A DNA stretch of 64,000 nucleotides. Source: Sipunculus nudus (lineage: Eukaryota; Annelida; Sipuncula; Golfingiida; Sipunculidae). The stretch covers positions 79,913,056 to 79,977,055 of the forward strand of contig CM049310.1 in NCBI GenBank assembly GCA_026874595.1. Reading direction: 5' to 3'. The notes under the pieces were generated by a model that was not told the origin of the DNA, did not search any database, and saw nothing but the letters and a program-made list of their open reading frames with translations. Positions 24,270 to 36,342 of the stretch are shown piece after piece; within the stretch, counting starts at the first letter, position 1; each line of letters begins with the position of its first letter. A program made the translations under genes and the position numbers.

Positions 24270-25262
24270 TGCTCAGGGTGGTCCTAGCCAAATCTCCATG
24301 GAAACCTGAAATAAGGTCATAGTTACCTATATTCTGTGACCTACGGACCGAAAACATAATTTGAGCATCAAGTCATCCAGGCGGAGCAAAATTTTTATCC
24401 AATTACCCTAGAATCTTCATACATCATATTCAGGAAGGTCCTTGGCATATATCCTTTAAAACATGAAATTAGGTCACCATGACCTATATTCTGTCACATT
24501 AGAGTAGGAAGCACCTTGGATGTCAGAAGAGCCAAAACGTTACCTGTTTTGTCTAGAATCTTCTATTGCAACATCAAGGTAGGTTCTTGGCAAATGTCCT
24601 TGGAAACTTGAAATTAGGTCATGGACCTATGGGCCGAACACTTGATTGTTAGCACCCCGACAGTAAAATGGTGCACAAATTGTATCCATATGTCCTATAA
24701 TCTTCTAACTTAAAATTGTTGGTGGTCCTTGGCAAATCTCCTTGAATACGTGAAATTGGGTTAACGTGACCTATATGCTGAGACCTATAGGGAAAAAATG
24801 TTAAATATGCCCACAGAATGTCAGATCGGCACACATCGTATCTGTTAGACCTAGAATCTTCTAACGCAACATCCTTAGATGGGGCACATATTTTATCTGT
24901 TAGGCCTAGAATCTTCATACGTAATTTTTGGGAGGTCCTGGACAAATGTCCTTGGAAACTTGAAATAAGGTCCACGTGACCTTTATTTTTTTAATAATAA
25001 CAGAAATCAAATAAAACACCTTTGTTCCCTTAACCTGAGTTCCCACGTTAACATTGACACATGCTACTACATATTAATGTACAACAGATTATTGAAACAA
25101 TCATTACGTTATACTATCCTTACTTTCATATGCAATAAAATAACTAAGTCAAAGTTCTCTGGTGACACCAGATCATAACATTAATAATAAATTTATGCCT
25201 CGCCTGAATGCCAAATTCCGCTGAGCGTCATGGCGCATGGGCTACTTGTTTAGCCGATATAT
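24270..25262 (+). repeat. Dispersed mollusc-type repeat, second copy
   Basis: About five tandem units of roughly 150 bp, each with a TTGGAAACCTGAAATTAGG-like start, GTGACCTATATTCTG, and CTAGAATCTTC. The element ends at about 25262 with GCTGAGCGTCATGGCGCAT and CTACTTGTTTAG, the same terminus as the copy ending at 18545. The 5' end is missing. It lies inside the lectin-domain intron. Confidence 0.65.
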
Positions 25263-25453
25263 TGGCTTTTCGGGGCTTCTCAGTGGTCTAAAAATAAAAT
25301 GGTCGGAAAAGATTCTCAAAGCTTTATCCTCATTCAAACGTTTTACCAGGCAAAGATTGTCCCCTCAACCTTGGGCTCTAAAATCTATATTAACCTTTAA
25401 ATAACGTAACGTGAAAATAGTTCTCAAAACGAGTTTTCTCTTGATAACTTCAG

Positions 25454-25674
25454 ATTATTGGACTTCTGGTACCGACGCTAACAATGAGGGGCAGTGGTTA
25501 TGGTCACGAACTGGCGTTGACGTAAACACGGCCTTGCCCGCCTATGCATCCCTTAACGGTGGCCCCACGGAAAACTGTTTGGTGATGTACTTGCATTCAA
25601 CCTACGGCGACTGGTATGATGAGAATTGTAATTCGCCCGCATATTATACACTGTGTGAAGCAAGACTCATTTAG
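25454..25674 (+). CDS. C-type lectin domain, C-terminal half and stop (last exon)
   Basis: Acceptor TTGATAACTTCAG, then an open frame to TAG at 25672. It reads YWTSGTDANNEGQWLWS, the usual core strands after the split codon. GGPTENCLVMYL and GDWYDENC follow, then YTLCEARLI and the stop. The last Cys residues complete the six-cysteine long-form fold. The motif that normally holds calcium and sugar (EPN or QPD) is replaced by GGPTEN. The WND-like position reads WYD. Calcium-dependent sugar binding is therefore doubtful, as in many divergent invertebrate lectins. The mature protein would run PAN, Thr/Pro linker, lectin, about 350 residues if all four linker exons are used. Confidence 0.87.
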
Positions 25675-27008
25675 ATTGATACAAACTAGAATATTACGCG
25701 TTCTTGTGCTGGGACAGGTCCAAAGATACACGCCAGAGGGCCAATCACGGGCCGAGTTTACCTCCAAGATACACAAAATAGGTGGTTTCCGATAGATATG
25801 CTGGACTACATCTTTCTCCAAATTATTTGAATTCCAATACTTCAAGACCTACAACTAGAATTTAGGTGGCATAGCCTCAGAGGAATTGCATGACAACGAT
25901 TTAGTGACACCACCATCAGTTCAAATATAGATAGTAAATGGAAATCTGATCTTTTTTTCTGTCTATTCAGTTACCAGCCATTATATTTTTAGTTTATATT
26001 ATATTTATTTTATAATATCATATGATATGTCTTTTATGTCTGTTCACTATATGATTAGCATATAAACGTTTTTGCGGTCGTTTTTTACAGAAGGGGCTGT
26101 CCATAGGCGAGCTGACATGGACTGATAGATATAATACACTTTAAACAGCAGCATCGTATATTACATGCAAGAACAAACATTTTTTTTTTGCGAATCAACT
26201 CATTGTCATTGTCTGTCACATTTCAAATATGTTAGAACTTGATATAAGATATTAAAAATAAGGTAAAATTTTCCAGTATATGGAAACCAAAACTAGGTTT
26301 TAATTTATATTTTTTTATTGCAAACTAAAAAAAATGAACCAAAGTCCCTCGAAATTGACTCCTAATGATTTAGCTCTGTTTCGAATCATCTGCCGAAAGC
26401 CTGTCCCAAAGAAACCCGGCTGAACACCCACGGACGTCACCCACCCTTCTTAGGTAATATGCTTGATCTAAAATGAGAAGTACTGGAAAATGAGTTGATT
26501 TCGGAGAAAAAGTATATCTTTTCACTTTAAATATGATGGATGGTAAATGAATAGAAAAAAAGACTTGACTGAAGTTCTTTCACTATCTATATTTAGCAAT
26601 GGTGGTGGCACTAAACGTTGGTCAGGTAATTCATCTCGGTATCACTTCAGAAATGCACGTTGTAGGTCTTGCAGTAATGGGAACGATGTCACTTTTATGC
26701 TACAGTTCATTTACTATTGCACATAAAGCTTGTGAAAAACGGCATAATTTAGCGAAAGGTCTATCGCAGCGCCATCTGTCTGTCAGAACCTAACCAGTGG
26801 GTAAATTTGGCTTATTTGTCCATCCGGCTCGCCGCGTGCATCTGTTGATCTGTCCAAGCTCAAGAAAGGGTAATAAGCTAGTATAAATAATAAAACTGTC
26901 CTAAATATAGTCAGTTATCTTGTTAAAACAGTGTCTCAGTGAATTGAATCTGGCTTCCAGGGAAAAATATTGAACCCAGTATATTTTTGTACCTTTCATT
27001 TCATAACA

Positions 27009-27011
<3 letters not shown>
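25675..27011 (+). other. 3' flank of the lectin-like gene
   Basis: Probable 3' UTR followed by intergenic DNA. The first poly(A)-signal candidate I see is ATTAAA at 26251-26256. No other gene is visible. Confidence 0.45.

Positions 27012-27066
<55 letters not shown>
27012..27066. repeat. (TA)n microsatellite
   Basis: About 27 uninterrupted TA units in intergenic DNA. Confidence 0.95.
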
Positions 27067-27070
<4 letters not shown>

Positions 27071-30000
27071 AACATTTCCTCACTTAAATTTTTTTCTGAA
27101 CGTGTTCTCCATGAAATTGTATAGCAGTAAAAAAAAACAAAATTGTGAATGGTAACAAAAGCGAAGATATGCATTTATGTCACCACACATGTATTGTTCG
27201 TACCTAAGCAATAACATTGGATAGCATCTCAGTAGGCTTAACAAAATGAAATGTGCATTGTTTTATCTCTGTTGTACTTCATTATATGTGTGAAATATAT
27301 GATAAATGTGGTTTTATAATGATAATAATAATTTCAAAGTTGCAATCACTTTCACATATACAATGTTTGTTGATAACGTTATATGCGCTGATACGTTATA
27401 TGCTTTACAATATGAAAACGTGCATTGTGTCCAAGGACTGACACAGGACTGTAGAATATGCGAACGGGGGGGGGGGGTCATATAGCGAGCACTCGGAGCG
27501 CACATGGGGAGAGTGTTCGAGATGTTACTCTCTGAAGTTTTAAAAAAGTATGGTTCTATTTATGAGAGATTTCGAGTGGAAAAAAACACTGTTAAAGTTT
27601 TACTTATATTATTTTTTTGTGAAAAATGCACGCTTATGATAATCGTAACAATAGAAGTACACGTAGAAAAGGGGACGCTACTAAATGTTTGAAAATTAAT
27701 ATTTAAGGCGTATTCCGCAAATAACGATTTATTTAGGGGGGAAGGTATTCAAAATGCGGGAAACCAATTTCATTTAAGATAAGATTTGCTAAACAACGTT
27801 TGTGGGAGGGGCCAGCAAGTGCTTTATATCCTTCTCGTTGTGTCAAGTGCCTTTCTTAGTCTTATTTACTTAAATTATCTTTATATAAACATATTTTTGA
27901 ATAGGCATGTAGGATTTTTCCTCATTATCAGCTTATTAATTAAGTATTAAAACTCACTTCGTGGGACAGAAGTGTCAGATTTTGAGATGACAAAACACGG
28001 TTACTGACAACAAATGTAACCCTATGCCTTTTTGAATATGCAGGATAATCCTAGTTTTTATTCATGCATAATTAGTGTATGTACTAAACTACCATGCTAT
28101 TGTATCTATTGATAACGTGCACCAAAGGTTTACTCCAAATAAAGAAATAGAAATAATGTAAGACGTTTCTTGCTTGTCTTAATACTTTCTTTACGAATGC
28201 CTGCGAAAGAAGTATGGAAGATCACGACTGTGGTAATGAAAAGTACGCCAGAAACTAAATTTAAACTGAAGTAATGGCTTAGTTTGTTGGGATGATATGC
28301 AGGACGTTATCACATCACGATTCACTTGACCAGTTATTATGAGACAATTAGAGAGCAATCATACAGCGCTTACCTCCGAAAACGCTTACATCTGCATCTA
28401 GTCCGGAATCACCCTACCGGATGAATTAAAAACTTATTTATTAATTTCATTATAAAACTTATGTGAGGTATGCCCTTAAACCTTGTAAGCAGATATTAGG
28501 TCATTTCCATTTCTGTCTAGATAAGTGACCATTGCCTAAATGACACCAAGAATCCTGACCATGGGAAGGGAACGGGGCTGGGGTGCTGTGGGTGCTGTTT
28601 TGTTTTCCTTGCAAAAGTAAAAAGATCAAGGTTTTCGAAGAAAATCACGTACAATTTACTATATTTATGGATGAAGTCGTTTCTGTTTGGTACTGTGGCA
28701 TGACCAGAACTACCTGCCTCAACTGTCATACTTCAAAATCAATTTTGTTTCATTTCACATACATACGTTAAAACGTATGCTTGCAAAATAATACTGTTAA
28801 GTCCTTGCCATAAAAAAACACCCATTTTTATGTAAGAAGCCTTGAAAAAAATTCTGATCCAACATAAATCTCTTCAATGCATTTTACCTTCACAGCTGGG
28901 GAATTAAAAAGCCATGGTGCATTGTGGGTGGCAGATTTTAACGCCCAAAATCACTCACCAGCAGAGTAACCCCTTTCAGCCCGTCAGCATCTATTCATCT
29001 ATTCTGTCACACTATTAGTTCATTTTTGCTTTAAAAAAAAGTTTCCGGCAAAACCCATCAAAACACACGGTCTCAGTACCTTCCCTTGAGCTGTTTAACA
29101 ACTTGTTATGGTTTTGCGTGTTAGTAAACAGTCAGCGTGTGTCTGTTTACAATGACAATATGGTGTGGCCTGAGGTTCGACGATGCGCATGCGCGACCGA
29201 TCCCAAATAAAGAGTAGTCCAAACTATTTCATACATGGATATTCATGTCCTCTCATATATTTCCGTTGGATGAACATTACGGTCCATGGGCCGAATGTGA
29301 ATTCATTGTAACGTTAGAACCTGTTGCAACAAATGTGTACGATAGGTCCAAGGACCTCAGGTGAAATGACACGGGTAGCACAGTATGGGCCCCTGTATCG
29401 GGTGTTCAGGCATGAGTCACTGCAAAAGGCAATGCTTCAACCAGGAGGAATATGTACCAATTTCTTGAGCCAAGTAAGTCAGATCATCTCCTGACTGACG
29501 AGTATTGTGGCCCGGGCGATGCATGGAGTCCCACGCGCTGTGTTTATGCTGACGAGTGTAATCGCGCCTTGTCAACTATTTTAACAGTGTATTTTGTGTA
29601 CAGGAGTAAGCAAACGGTTTTAGGGCAATATTTTGGCAGGTACCCATTTATTTCAAAGAGAAGACGCTATCGTTTGTGTTAATTCAACATGCTTTTGATT
29701 GGTGATAAGGCCCCTTTAAATAGTAAATAACAAACTGGGCATCTTATAATCACACTGTACACATTCTTGTTACATGTAGCTGTTCATACTCTATAAAAAC
29801 TTCAAACCAGGAAAACGCAAAACTTTGAATGGAAATGGCTTTTATTCAAAAGCAAACGAAACATCCTAAATCACCACGAAATAATAAAATTAAGAAATTA
29901 AAGACTGATTGAGATGTCCAATTAATTTTTCATGGAAAATGAAACAGTGCAGGTATATTTTCATCAACAAGGAGAAAGGTGAAAAATGCATTTATTAATG

Positions 30001-30949
30001 ACTAGATATATAACAAGTGTCAGTGAAAGCAAATATCTAGCAACAAACAGAAAATAATAAACAAGAGTAAACACTGCGTGATTGATATATTGCTGCTTTA
30101 AGAGACGGATTTATTTATACTATTAAATTCTAAGATGTTAAACCAGCTTTCACCAATTTAAAGTTAAATCAGGGCTCATATTAAGGAATGACGTGTAATG
30201 AAAATATCCATGATCTAATTTATATAAAGCCCCTTAGATATAATACAACTGTAGAATGTTCAATATGTTTTTGCTGGTATATATGTTGCTATTTTTTTGT
30301 TTCAACATGTAAAAATTATATAAAAAATTCGAGTAAAACTCTCAAGCGTATTTTATTTCAATCCAGTTAGAAGAACCTTTGGCATGTGATAGACAAACAA
30401 ATCAGCAGTGGATTTTACATGCAGTAAAAGATATAAAGATTGTTGCCTTCTTGTTGAACATGTCAGAAAACGTGCAGACGCCTACTGGTAAATAAAAGCA
30501 CTGAACAAATATCATAAACATGTTTTTTTATCAAACAAAAAGACTGTTATAAGAATGTAAAAAGTCAATGAAAATTATAAGAATAACACGTCTGCTAATG
30601 TTATTAAGTTCAATACCTGCATCTTCAAGAGGTCATAGCCTTTATAAGCATGTCACGGGGTCACAACTTTTGTCTTTGCTTTATGCTCACAGCGCATGCG
30701 CAACCAGACAACCCTACCGGATAGAAGTTGGATACCTCATCCACGATCTCGCTGCTAGTAAGATGGAGAATAAGTTTACTAGGTACAAAACTTATACAAC
30801 GGACCTTCCCTAACTTGGAATTCGACACCATAGCTGTAAAAAAAAGCAAGCTTTATTTTCATCCTACTGATGCCACTAAAGAAAGTCAACTACCTAATCT
30901 ACTCAAATGGAAGAAAACAACAGAATTCGCTGCAATAACAGAAGTATGA
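27067..30949. other. Intergenic stretch, no supported gene
   Basis: Only short frames without recognisable domains, for example 29452-29682. There is a poly-G run near 27466. The pure NRF-1-like palindrome TGCGCATGCGCG at 29184-29195, and a one-mismatch copy at 30691-30702, could mark a promoter, but no coding exon follows. Nothing else is recognised. Confidence 0.45.
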
Positions 30950-33170
30950 ACCATCCAACACCAAATGAGTGATGCGTGGATTCCCAATCGACATCCCGGA
31001 AGCTGGGATACTATTACAATTACAAGAGACGCCGTTGAAACCGACATAAGTTATCAGATTGAAAAATCTGAATGTACAATCAAGTATCAGACTGAAAATT
31101 ATTTATTCAAGCCAAGCAGACGCCAGCGAGGCCCTTAAGAACCGGAACGATATTCAATAGAGCCATATTCATCAGTGGAGATTGCCTTTTGTGGGCACTG
31201 TTTACACTGGGAACATATTAGTGGAGTGTGCCTGGAACCTTCCTACTGTTTTCGATGTCGAACACGAGACCACCAAACAAAACAATATACAGCCACTCAG
31301 TTTACCTGTGCTAATAGTAAACTGAACCACTCATCCGCGTATAAAGGATGTGCCGAGTACAAGCAACACAAGAAAAACTCTAGAACCAAAACCACTACGC
31401 GGTTAAGACCACGAATTGAAAACATGGATATAGAAGAGAACCCATTTAAGGACATTCCCGAGTACGACCACCAACAGTAAACATGGAAGTGTAGGCTTCT
31501 CTTCAACTGAAAATCAAGCTTTGCCAACCAGAAAAACAGTCAACCCGGACCGTGACCACACAAATGCCAATAACTACTAGAAAACAAGCAACTACACAAA
31601 CAAAACCAAGAAAACCAAGAATATTGCAACTCAAACAGAAGTGATTAAAACCAACACAAAATCCGAATCAACTTCACCGAAAGCCACCAGATGCCACTCC
31701 GTAGACGCCATCAGGAAAAACCTGCAGATGTTTGAAAAACACATAGCCGAAGACGCCACGAAAGCTGAAAATGTCGGTTTCATCAGAGAATGACTTACTG
31801 CAATAGAAATGACTGCAACAGAGCGACAAAAATGATTAACGAAACTGATATGCCAGATTGGTGTCTAATGGAAGAAGAGCAATCTACATCTGAAGAAGAA
31901 TTATAGGTTCCAGAATGGTCAGCTCCTGAACCAAGTCAATATCACAGCATTTGACAAGCCCATCAAACAATCTAACAGTATCACTTACTTGGGGTTAGTG
32001 CTTAATGAAAACCTAACATGGTCGGATCACTCTGAACAAGTATGCCAAAAGCTCTCGTCTAAGTAGGTGCCCTCTTCAGGTGCAGTCGATACATACCTCA
32101 AGACACCACATTGAAAATGTACACTGGCTTGATTCAGCCATATATCGACTACGGCCTCACAATCTGGGGAAATGCGCCTTCTTCATGTCTTACTCCCATT
32201 CAAAGTCTTCAAAATCGAGCCGCACGTACTATAAGTCGCAATTTTAATCATGAATGTAGCATAACAGCTTTCCGTCAGTCCCTTGGCATTTAATCAGTTG
32301 AACAACGACATGAATATTTAACTCCCCTTCATATGTTTAAATGTCTGAATAACCTAAGTCTATCCTATATGACCGACCGGTTCACGTTTGTTCGCAAAGT
32401 CCACCAACATGATACACGCAATAGCTATTCCAATAAATTATATGTACCCAAACCTCGGACAGACTACTTAAAGAAGTCATTTTTATGCCGAGGTCCTATT
32501 TTGTGGAACACATTAAATAAATTTCAAAGAAACTGCTCCTCCTTACAGGTCTTTAAAAAAGTATCATGTAATAACCCTCTGTGCTTTATATGTCATATAT
32601 TGCATGCTATTTTAAAGTCTGTTATATTTCATATTTATGTCACACTCATGATTACCTTGTATGTAACGTTGCATGTAAAAAACTCACTTTTTATTGTCAT
32701 AAAAACTCACAGTTTTATATTCATGTTTAATTTCACACCCTACTGTATATCACGTTAAATGTCATAGTTATATATTTTCATGTTAAATATCCCACCTTGC
32801 TGCATAATTTTATCTTTAGCCACTTTTATTCATTCTGATTGCATTTTACATGTTTTATACATTGAATAAACTGTATATCCAAACAGGGCCCTGTGGCAGA
32901 TCAGAAAATCGTGCTTGAACGGGCTACCCTGTATAAATATGTTTTAAAAAAATAAATAAATAAATAACCCTTAATCAAGACAACCGAAGAAACATCCTAC
33001 GATCCAGTATGGCCAGTTCCAGAACAAAGTCAACCAAGATGCTACAAAATAAAGTGAGCAAACCAGCGACAAAGAAACATTCAGCACGAGTCAAGCCATT
33101 ACCACAAAAGAAGAAAAAGACCACATTAAAGAAAATCCTCCCACATAACTGAAAGTACATAAAAATACAG
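30950..33170 (+). mobile_element. LINE ORF1 (Gag-like) debris, interrupted
   Basis: Around 31175-31480 a frame carries a zinc-knuckle array: CGHCLHWEHISGVC, then CFRCRTRDHQTKQ and CANSKLNHSSAYKGC. This matches the CCHC array that ends jockey-type LINE ORF1 proteins, with some knuckle positions mutated. Weak in-frame pieces before it (31080-31170) fit the preceding RNA-binding region. Lys/Thr-rich text continues to about 31920 and resumes at about 32985-33150. The gap is filled by the 3' end of another LINE. Stops and frame changes mean no intact ORF1 protein. ORF1 proteins bind the element's RNA. Confidence 0.65.
31948..32967 (+). mobile_element. 5'-truncated LINE 3' end (RT C-terminal region plus tail)
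   Basis: From about 31948 the frame reads DKPIKQSNSITYLGL, the strand after the RT palm in jockey/CR1-type LINEs. After a frameshift near 32060, LIQPYIDYGLTIWGNAP and QNRAARTISR continue the RT C-terminal region. TRNSYSNKLYVPKPRTDY and GPILWNTL mark the distal end. The 3' end is AT-rich and finishes in an (AAAT)n-type tail at about 32945-32967. The catalytic part is absent because of 5' truncation. It is inserted inside the ORF1 debris of another element. The two flanks (31893-31947 and 32985-33045) resemble each other over about 55 bases. Confidence 0.8.
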
Positions 33171-34738
33171 AACCATTCCTGAGGAAGAATCTAAAACAAA
33201 ACAGGAACCATCTAGGCATTTTCGGCCATCATCATCACCACCATCATAATCATTTCGCCTGAGGAGCCCCTGTCGAGGTTTTGACCTCCCTTACGCCAGA
33301 GGTGCTCGACGAGAATTAATATCTAAGATGAAGACAGACTGCTATGACATGACTAAGTCATAGATGTTAGTTTAATGATAAATATATAGTTCAGTTCTAG
33401 CTAGATGTCTTGTAGGACATATGCTTTCAGACAGTGAGATTTACAAAGCGAATCTAAATCAATGTCAATTAAAAGGTTAATTCCTGTAAGAAGGCCTGGC
33501 ACAGCAGGGTATAAAATTCATATAGCTTATTGTAACACTTGGCCCCCTGATCTGAGTGTATAATAGGAATTAAATAATAATTTACTCATCAAAGAGAGTA
33601 TGCGTGCGTCCCCGTTCGTGTGTGCGTTTGTTCAAAATTTAAACAATGCAATCTAGACAGGAATTTCAGAAAATTTTCATGCATTTCAGTATTTTGTCAA
33701 TGGAAATTTGGATTTGGTATGGATCCATTAAATGATCTTGATTCAGGATGGTTCGTTAATGGTAGGGATTAAATCTATGTTTTTTTTTTAAGTGTATTGC
33801 TTAGTTTTGATGAAATGGGGATTTGTTTCCGATTTTATTGCAAGTCAGAGCTAAAGAGCAGCCATAACGGTTGAAAATACTCATGATTTTTTTTTCTTGT
33901 GACGTGGCTGCTTTGGGTAGAAAACAGTCGTGTCCTGTAAAACAGAAGCAAAAAAATTTGGAGCCGCTTTCTTCAATTATGTTTATTGGTAATTTATTGA
34001 TATTGGTTTAGCCGTTAGGGATAGATCGCTGACATTTGTGGAGTTGAGTATAAATGGGTGTCAATCTGGTTTTGTTATTATTATTATTATTATAATTATT
34101 ATTGTGTGCATTCTGCTTGGCTGGATAAGTCCAGATGGGGTAATTTAAATTTGTTGCCAGTTTTAACACTTTCCTATTACATAAGCCGTTAGAAAACACT
34201 CCCCTCATTGTTCAGAATAATTGTTACTCTTTGGACTCAGACATTATAATTAGATATAGCTTGTAAAGTAATTCAACGATGTGGTGTCCTTGGACCCGAA
34301 CCCGCGGATTGCCTTTTTTCAAAGTAACGCGCTTTTGTGGTTTCTATATTTTGCCTTGTCAGCACAAGGAAGCGAGCTCTTATGAGTGTGAGTAAAATTT
34401 GATGTGAGAATTAATCGAGTTACCGCAGACCAAGGTATCGTACTTCGGATTGTGATTAGTAAAAATTTCGGCATGTGCATTAACGTTAGTTGCCGAAATA
34501 CCTTGAGCGTGTACAGAATCCGGTCCACAGGGTTGGTTCCTCCAACAAATTGAAGAGGCGCTCATTTATTGCAGATGGAGGAAATAATGGGTTGAAGTTT
34601 TGTTTTTGTTTTTTTTTTGGGGGGGGATGGGGGGGGGTTATTACAAATACTTCTCAGTTCCAGTTGTTGTAATTTATGTATGTATTCTATCGGTTACTAA
34701 AACAGCGTGCTCTGGTGAATCTGGAATGAATGATAGAT
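33171..34738. other. Intergenic, simple repeats only
   Basis: A CAT/CAC trinucleotide patch lies near 33226-33255, a TTA tract at 34074-34104, and poly-G near 34617-34637. No gene is seen. Confidence 0.5.
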
Positions 34739-35182
34739 GTGGAGCGGGCTACTTTTTAACTTGCGTTCCCACTGTGGCGGACCAAGTGAACATGTAGGGC
34801 GCGCTACCCTGTCAAGTTAGGCCGCAGTGCGCTTGGTCCGGCCAAGTATCTGCATTGCGTTTACACGCAAATAAATACTGCGATCTAGAGCGGTCTAGAA
34901 TGGATCCCCCCTTGCTCGCATGGGTATATCCAAGTCACATGACAGCCGAGTCCTGCTGGAGCGCGCTATAAAGATAGCCCGCTCCACTTCTGTTTACACA
35001 CGTTCGAAGCACAAATGTAGGCCGCGCCAGACTGAGTCTGGCGCGCGCTAGAATTTGGAATCGACTCAAACCGGTGGTCAAAATGTAGCGCGCTCCAGAC
35101 CAAAAATCCTCGAAATCTGGCGCGTTTGGGGGACTTGGCGCGCCCTAAACGATTTAGAGCGCTCCAGAAAACATGTGTAAAT
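34739..35182. mobile_element. GC-rich foldback/MITE-like block
   Basis: A perfect 13-bp inverted pair GTGGAGCGGGCTA lies at 34739-34751 and 34975-34987. A second inverted pair, GTTTACACACGTTC near 34992 and its counterpart AAAACATGTGTAAAT near 35168, encloses a further 190 bp. The block is studded with GCGCGC and TCTGGCGCG words and contains a tight hairpin. There is no ORF. It differs sharply in composition from the AT-rich flanks. Confidence 0.5.
35023..35045. repeat. 10-bp perfect hairpin with 3-nt loop
   Basis: CGCGCCAGAC, loop TGA, GTCTGGCGCG. It lies inside the GC-rich foldback block. Confidence 0.9.
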
Positions 35183-36130
35183 GGGGCTATTAGCGATGAT
35201 GTTTTAATTCGATCTTCCCAATGATTCACTAAAAATCACTGGCTAAACGAAATACTCGATTATTTATATACCTTCATACCTTAAGCTTGTTAAGAGTTAT
35301 CGCATGCAGTTAAATTGTACTAAAATAGCATCATTTCCCATTGATTTGTAGTTTTAATACTTTTTTAAGACAATTTTATATTCTTTACTTGTAAATTATA
35401 TACTTTTCCCGTTAAAAAAGATTCAGGCAACACTTGTAAGGTCTTTTGGATTCAGGCAAGCTATATCCAAGGCGATTTCTGAAAAGTGAAACCTCAGATG
35501 ATAAGGTAAATTGTGAACTAGAGCTTTTGTTGGCCGTCATTACAAGGCGATCAAAGCTGTCACAAATGAGTTGTTTATCCCTTTGCCAAACAAATGATGT
35601 ATTCAACACTTATTAAGTACATTCCTTGAAGAATAAAGCAACGTCAGATTACCAAGGAGTGGTCAACTTTTTCCTAGAACCAACCCCAAATCTTAGTGCT
35701 GACCAAGCAGTAGAAACCCAAGTTTGGTTAGAATAAAATGTTGTACTGGCAGTCAGGAGCAAAATGTGAATAAGCTCCTAATAAATTGACCAACCTCCAC
35801 ATGGATCAGAATTTATATTGTTACATAAACTAAATCAAGACACTGTGTAAATAGCGCAGATAAAATTCATAACCTTAAGTAACTTGAGGGTGAGTTCAGT
35901 AGACAAGCAGATTTAAGAATTATTTGACTATTTATAAAAGATGTGAGTTAAACGAGTGAACTTTGTCACGAGGGCTAATGCTGTGGCAGAAGGCATTTTA
36001 TTCAACAGCAAAATATACAATTCAGACTAGGGTAGGTGTCATAATCGTAAACCCAAAACCTTCTCAGTTACCAATATTGGCCTGGGCCCCAATCTCATTG
36101 AAGTATAAATTTTAATGAGAATGAATTTGA
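35183..36130. other. Intergenic, nothing recognised
   Basis: AT-rich DNA between two foldback elements. It has no ORF or repeat that I can support. Confidence 0.5.
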
Positions 36131-36342
36131 GTTTACCGGGCGCTCGGTATGAGGTATGCGGCATGAGACATGCGGTAAAAAGGAATTCTCGGGGAGAATA
36201 GGATCCCCATACCGCGTGCGGTATAGCGCCCATGGGCTCTGCTTACCATGTCGCGGAGCTTTACCGCCCGCCAAGTAAATGCCCCATGCGATTTTATATC
36301 TCCTCCGCATACCGCATATCGCATCCGGCGCGCCCGATAAAC
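36131..36342. mobile_element. MITE-like foldback element, 212 bp
   Basis: The left end reads GTTTACCGGGCGCTCGG and goes on through GGTATGCGGCATG. The reverse complement of the right end reads GTTTATCGGGCGCGCCGG and goes on through ATGCGGTATG. About 26 of 35 terminal positions agree. The centre holds ATACCGC-GT-GCGGTAT near 36208-36223. It is GC-rich in AT-rich surroundings and has no coding capacity. I could not see a clear target duplication. Confidence 0.6.

Noticed and set aside
24649-24975. 108-codon minus-strand frame
   Set aside because: It lies wholly in the tandem units of the dispersed repeat.
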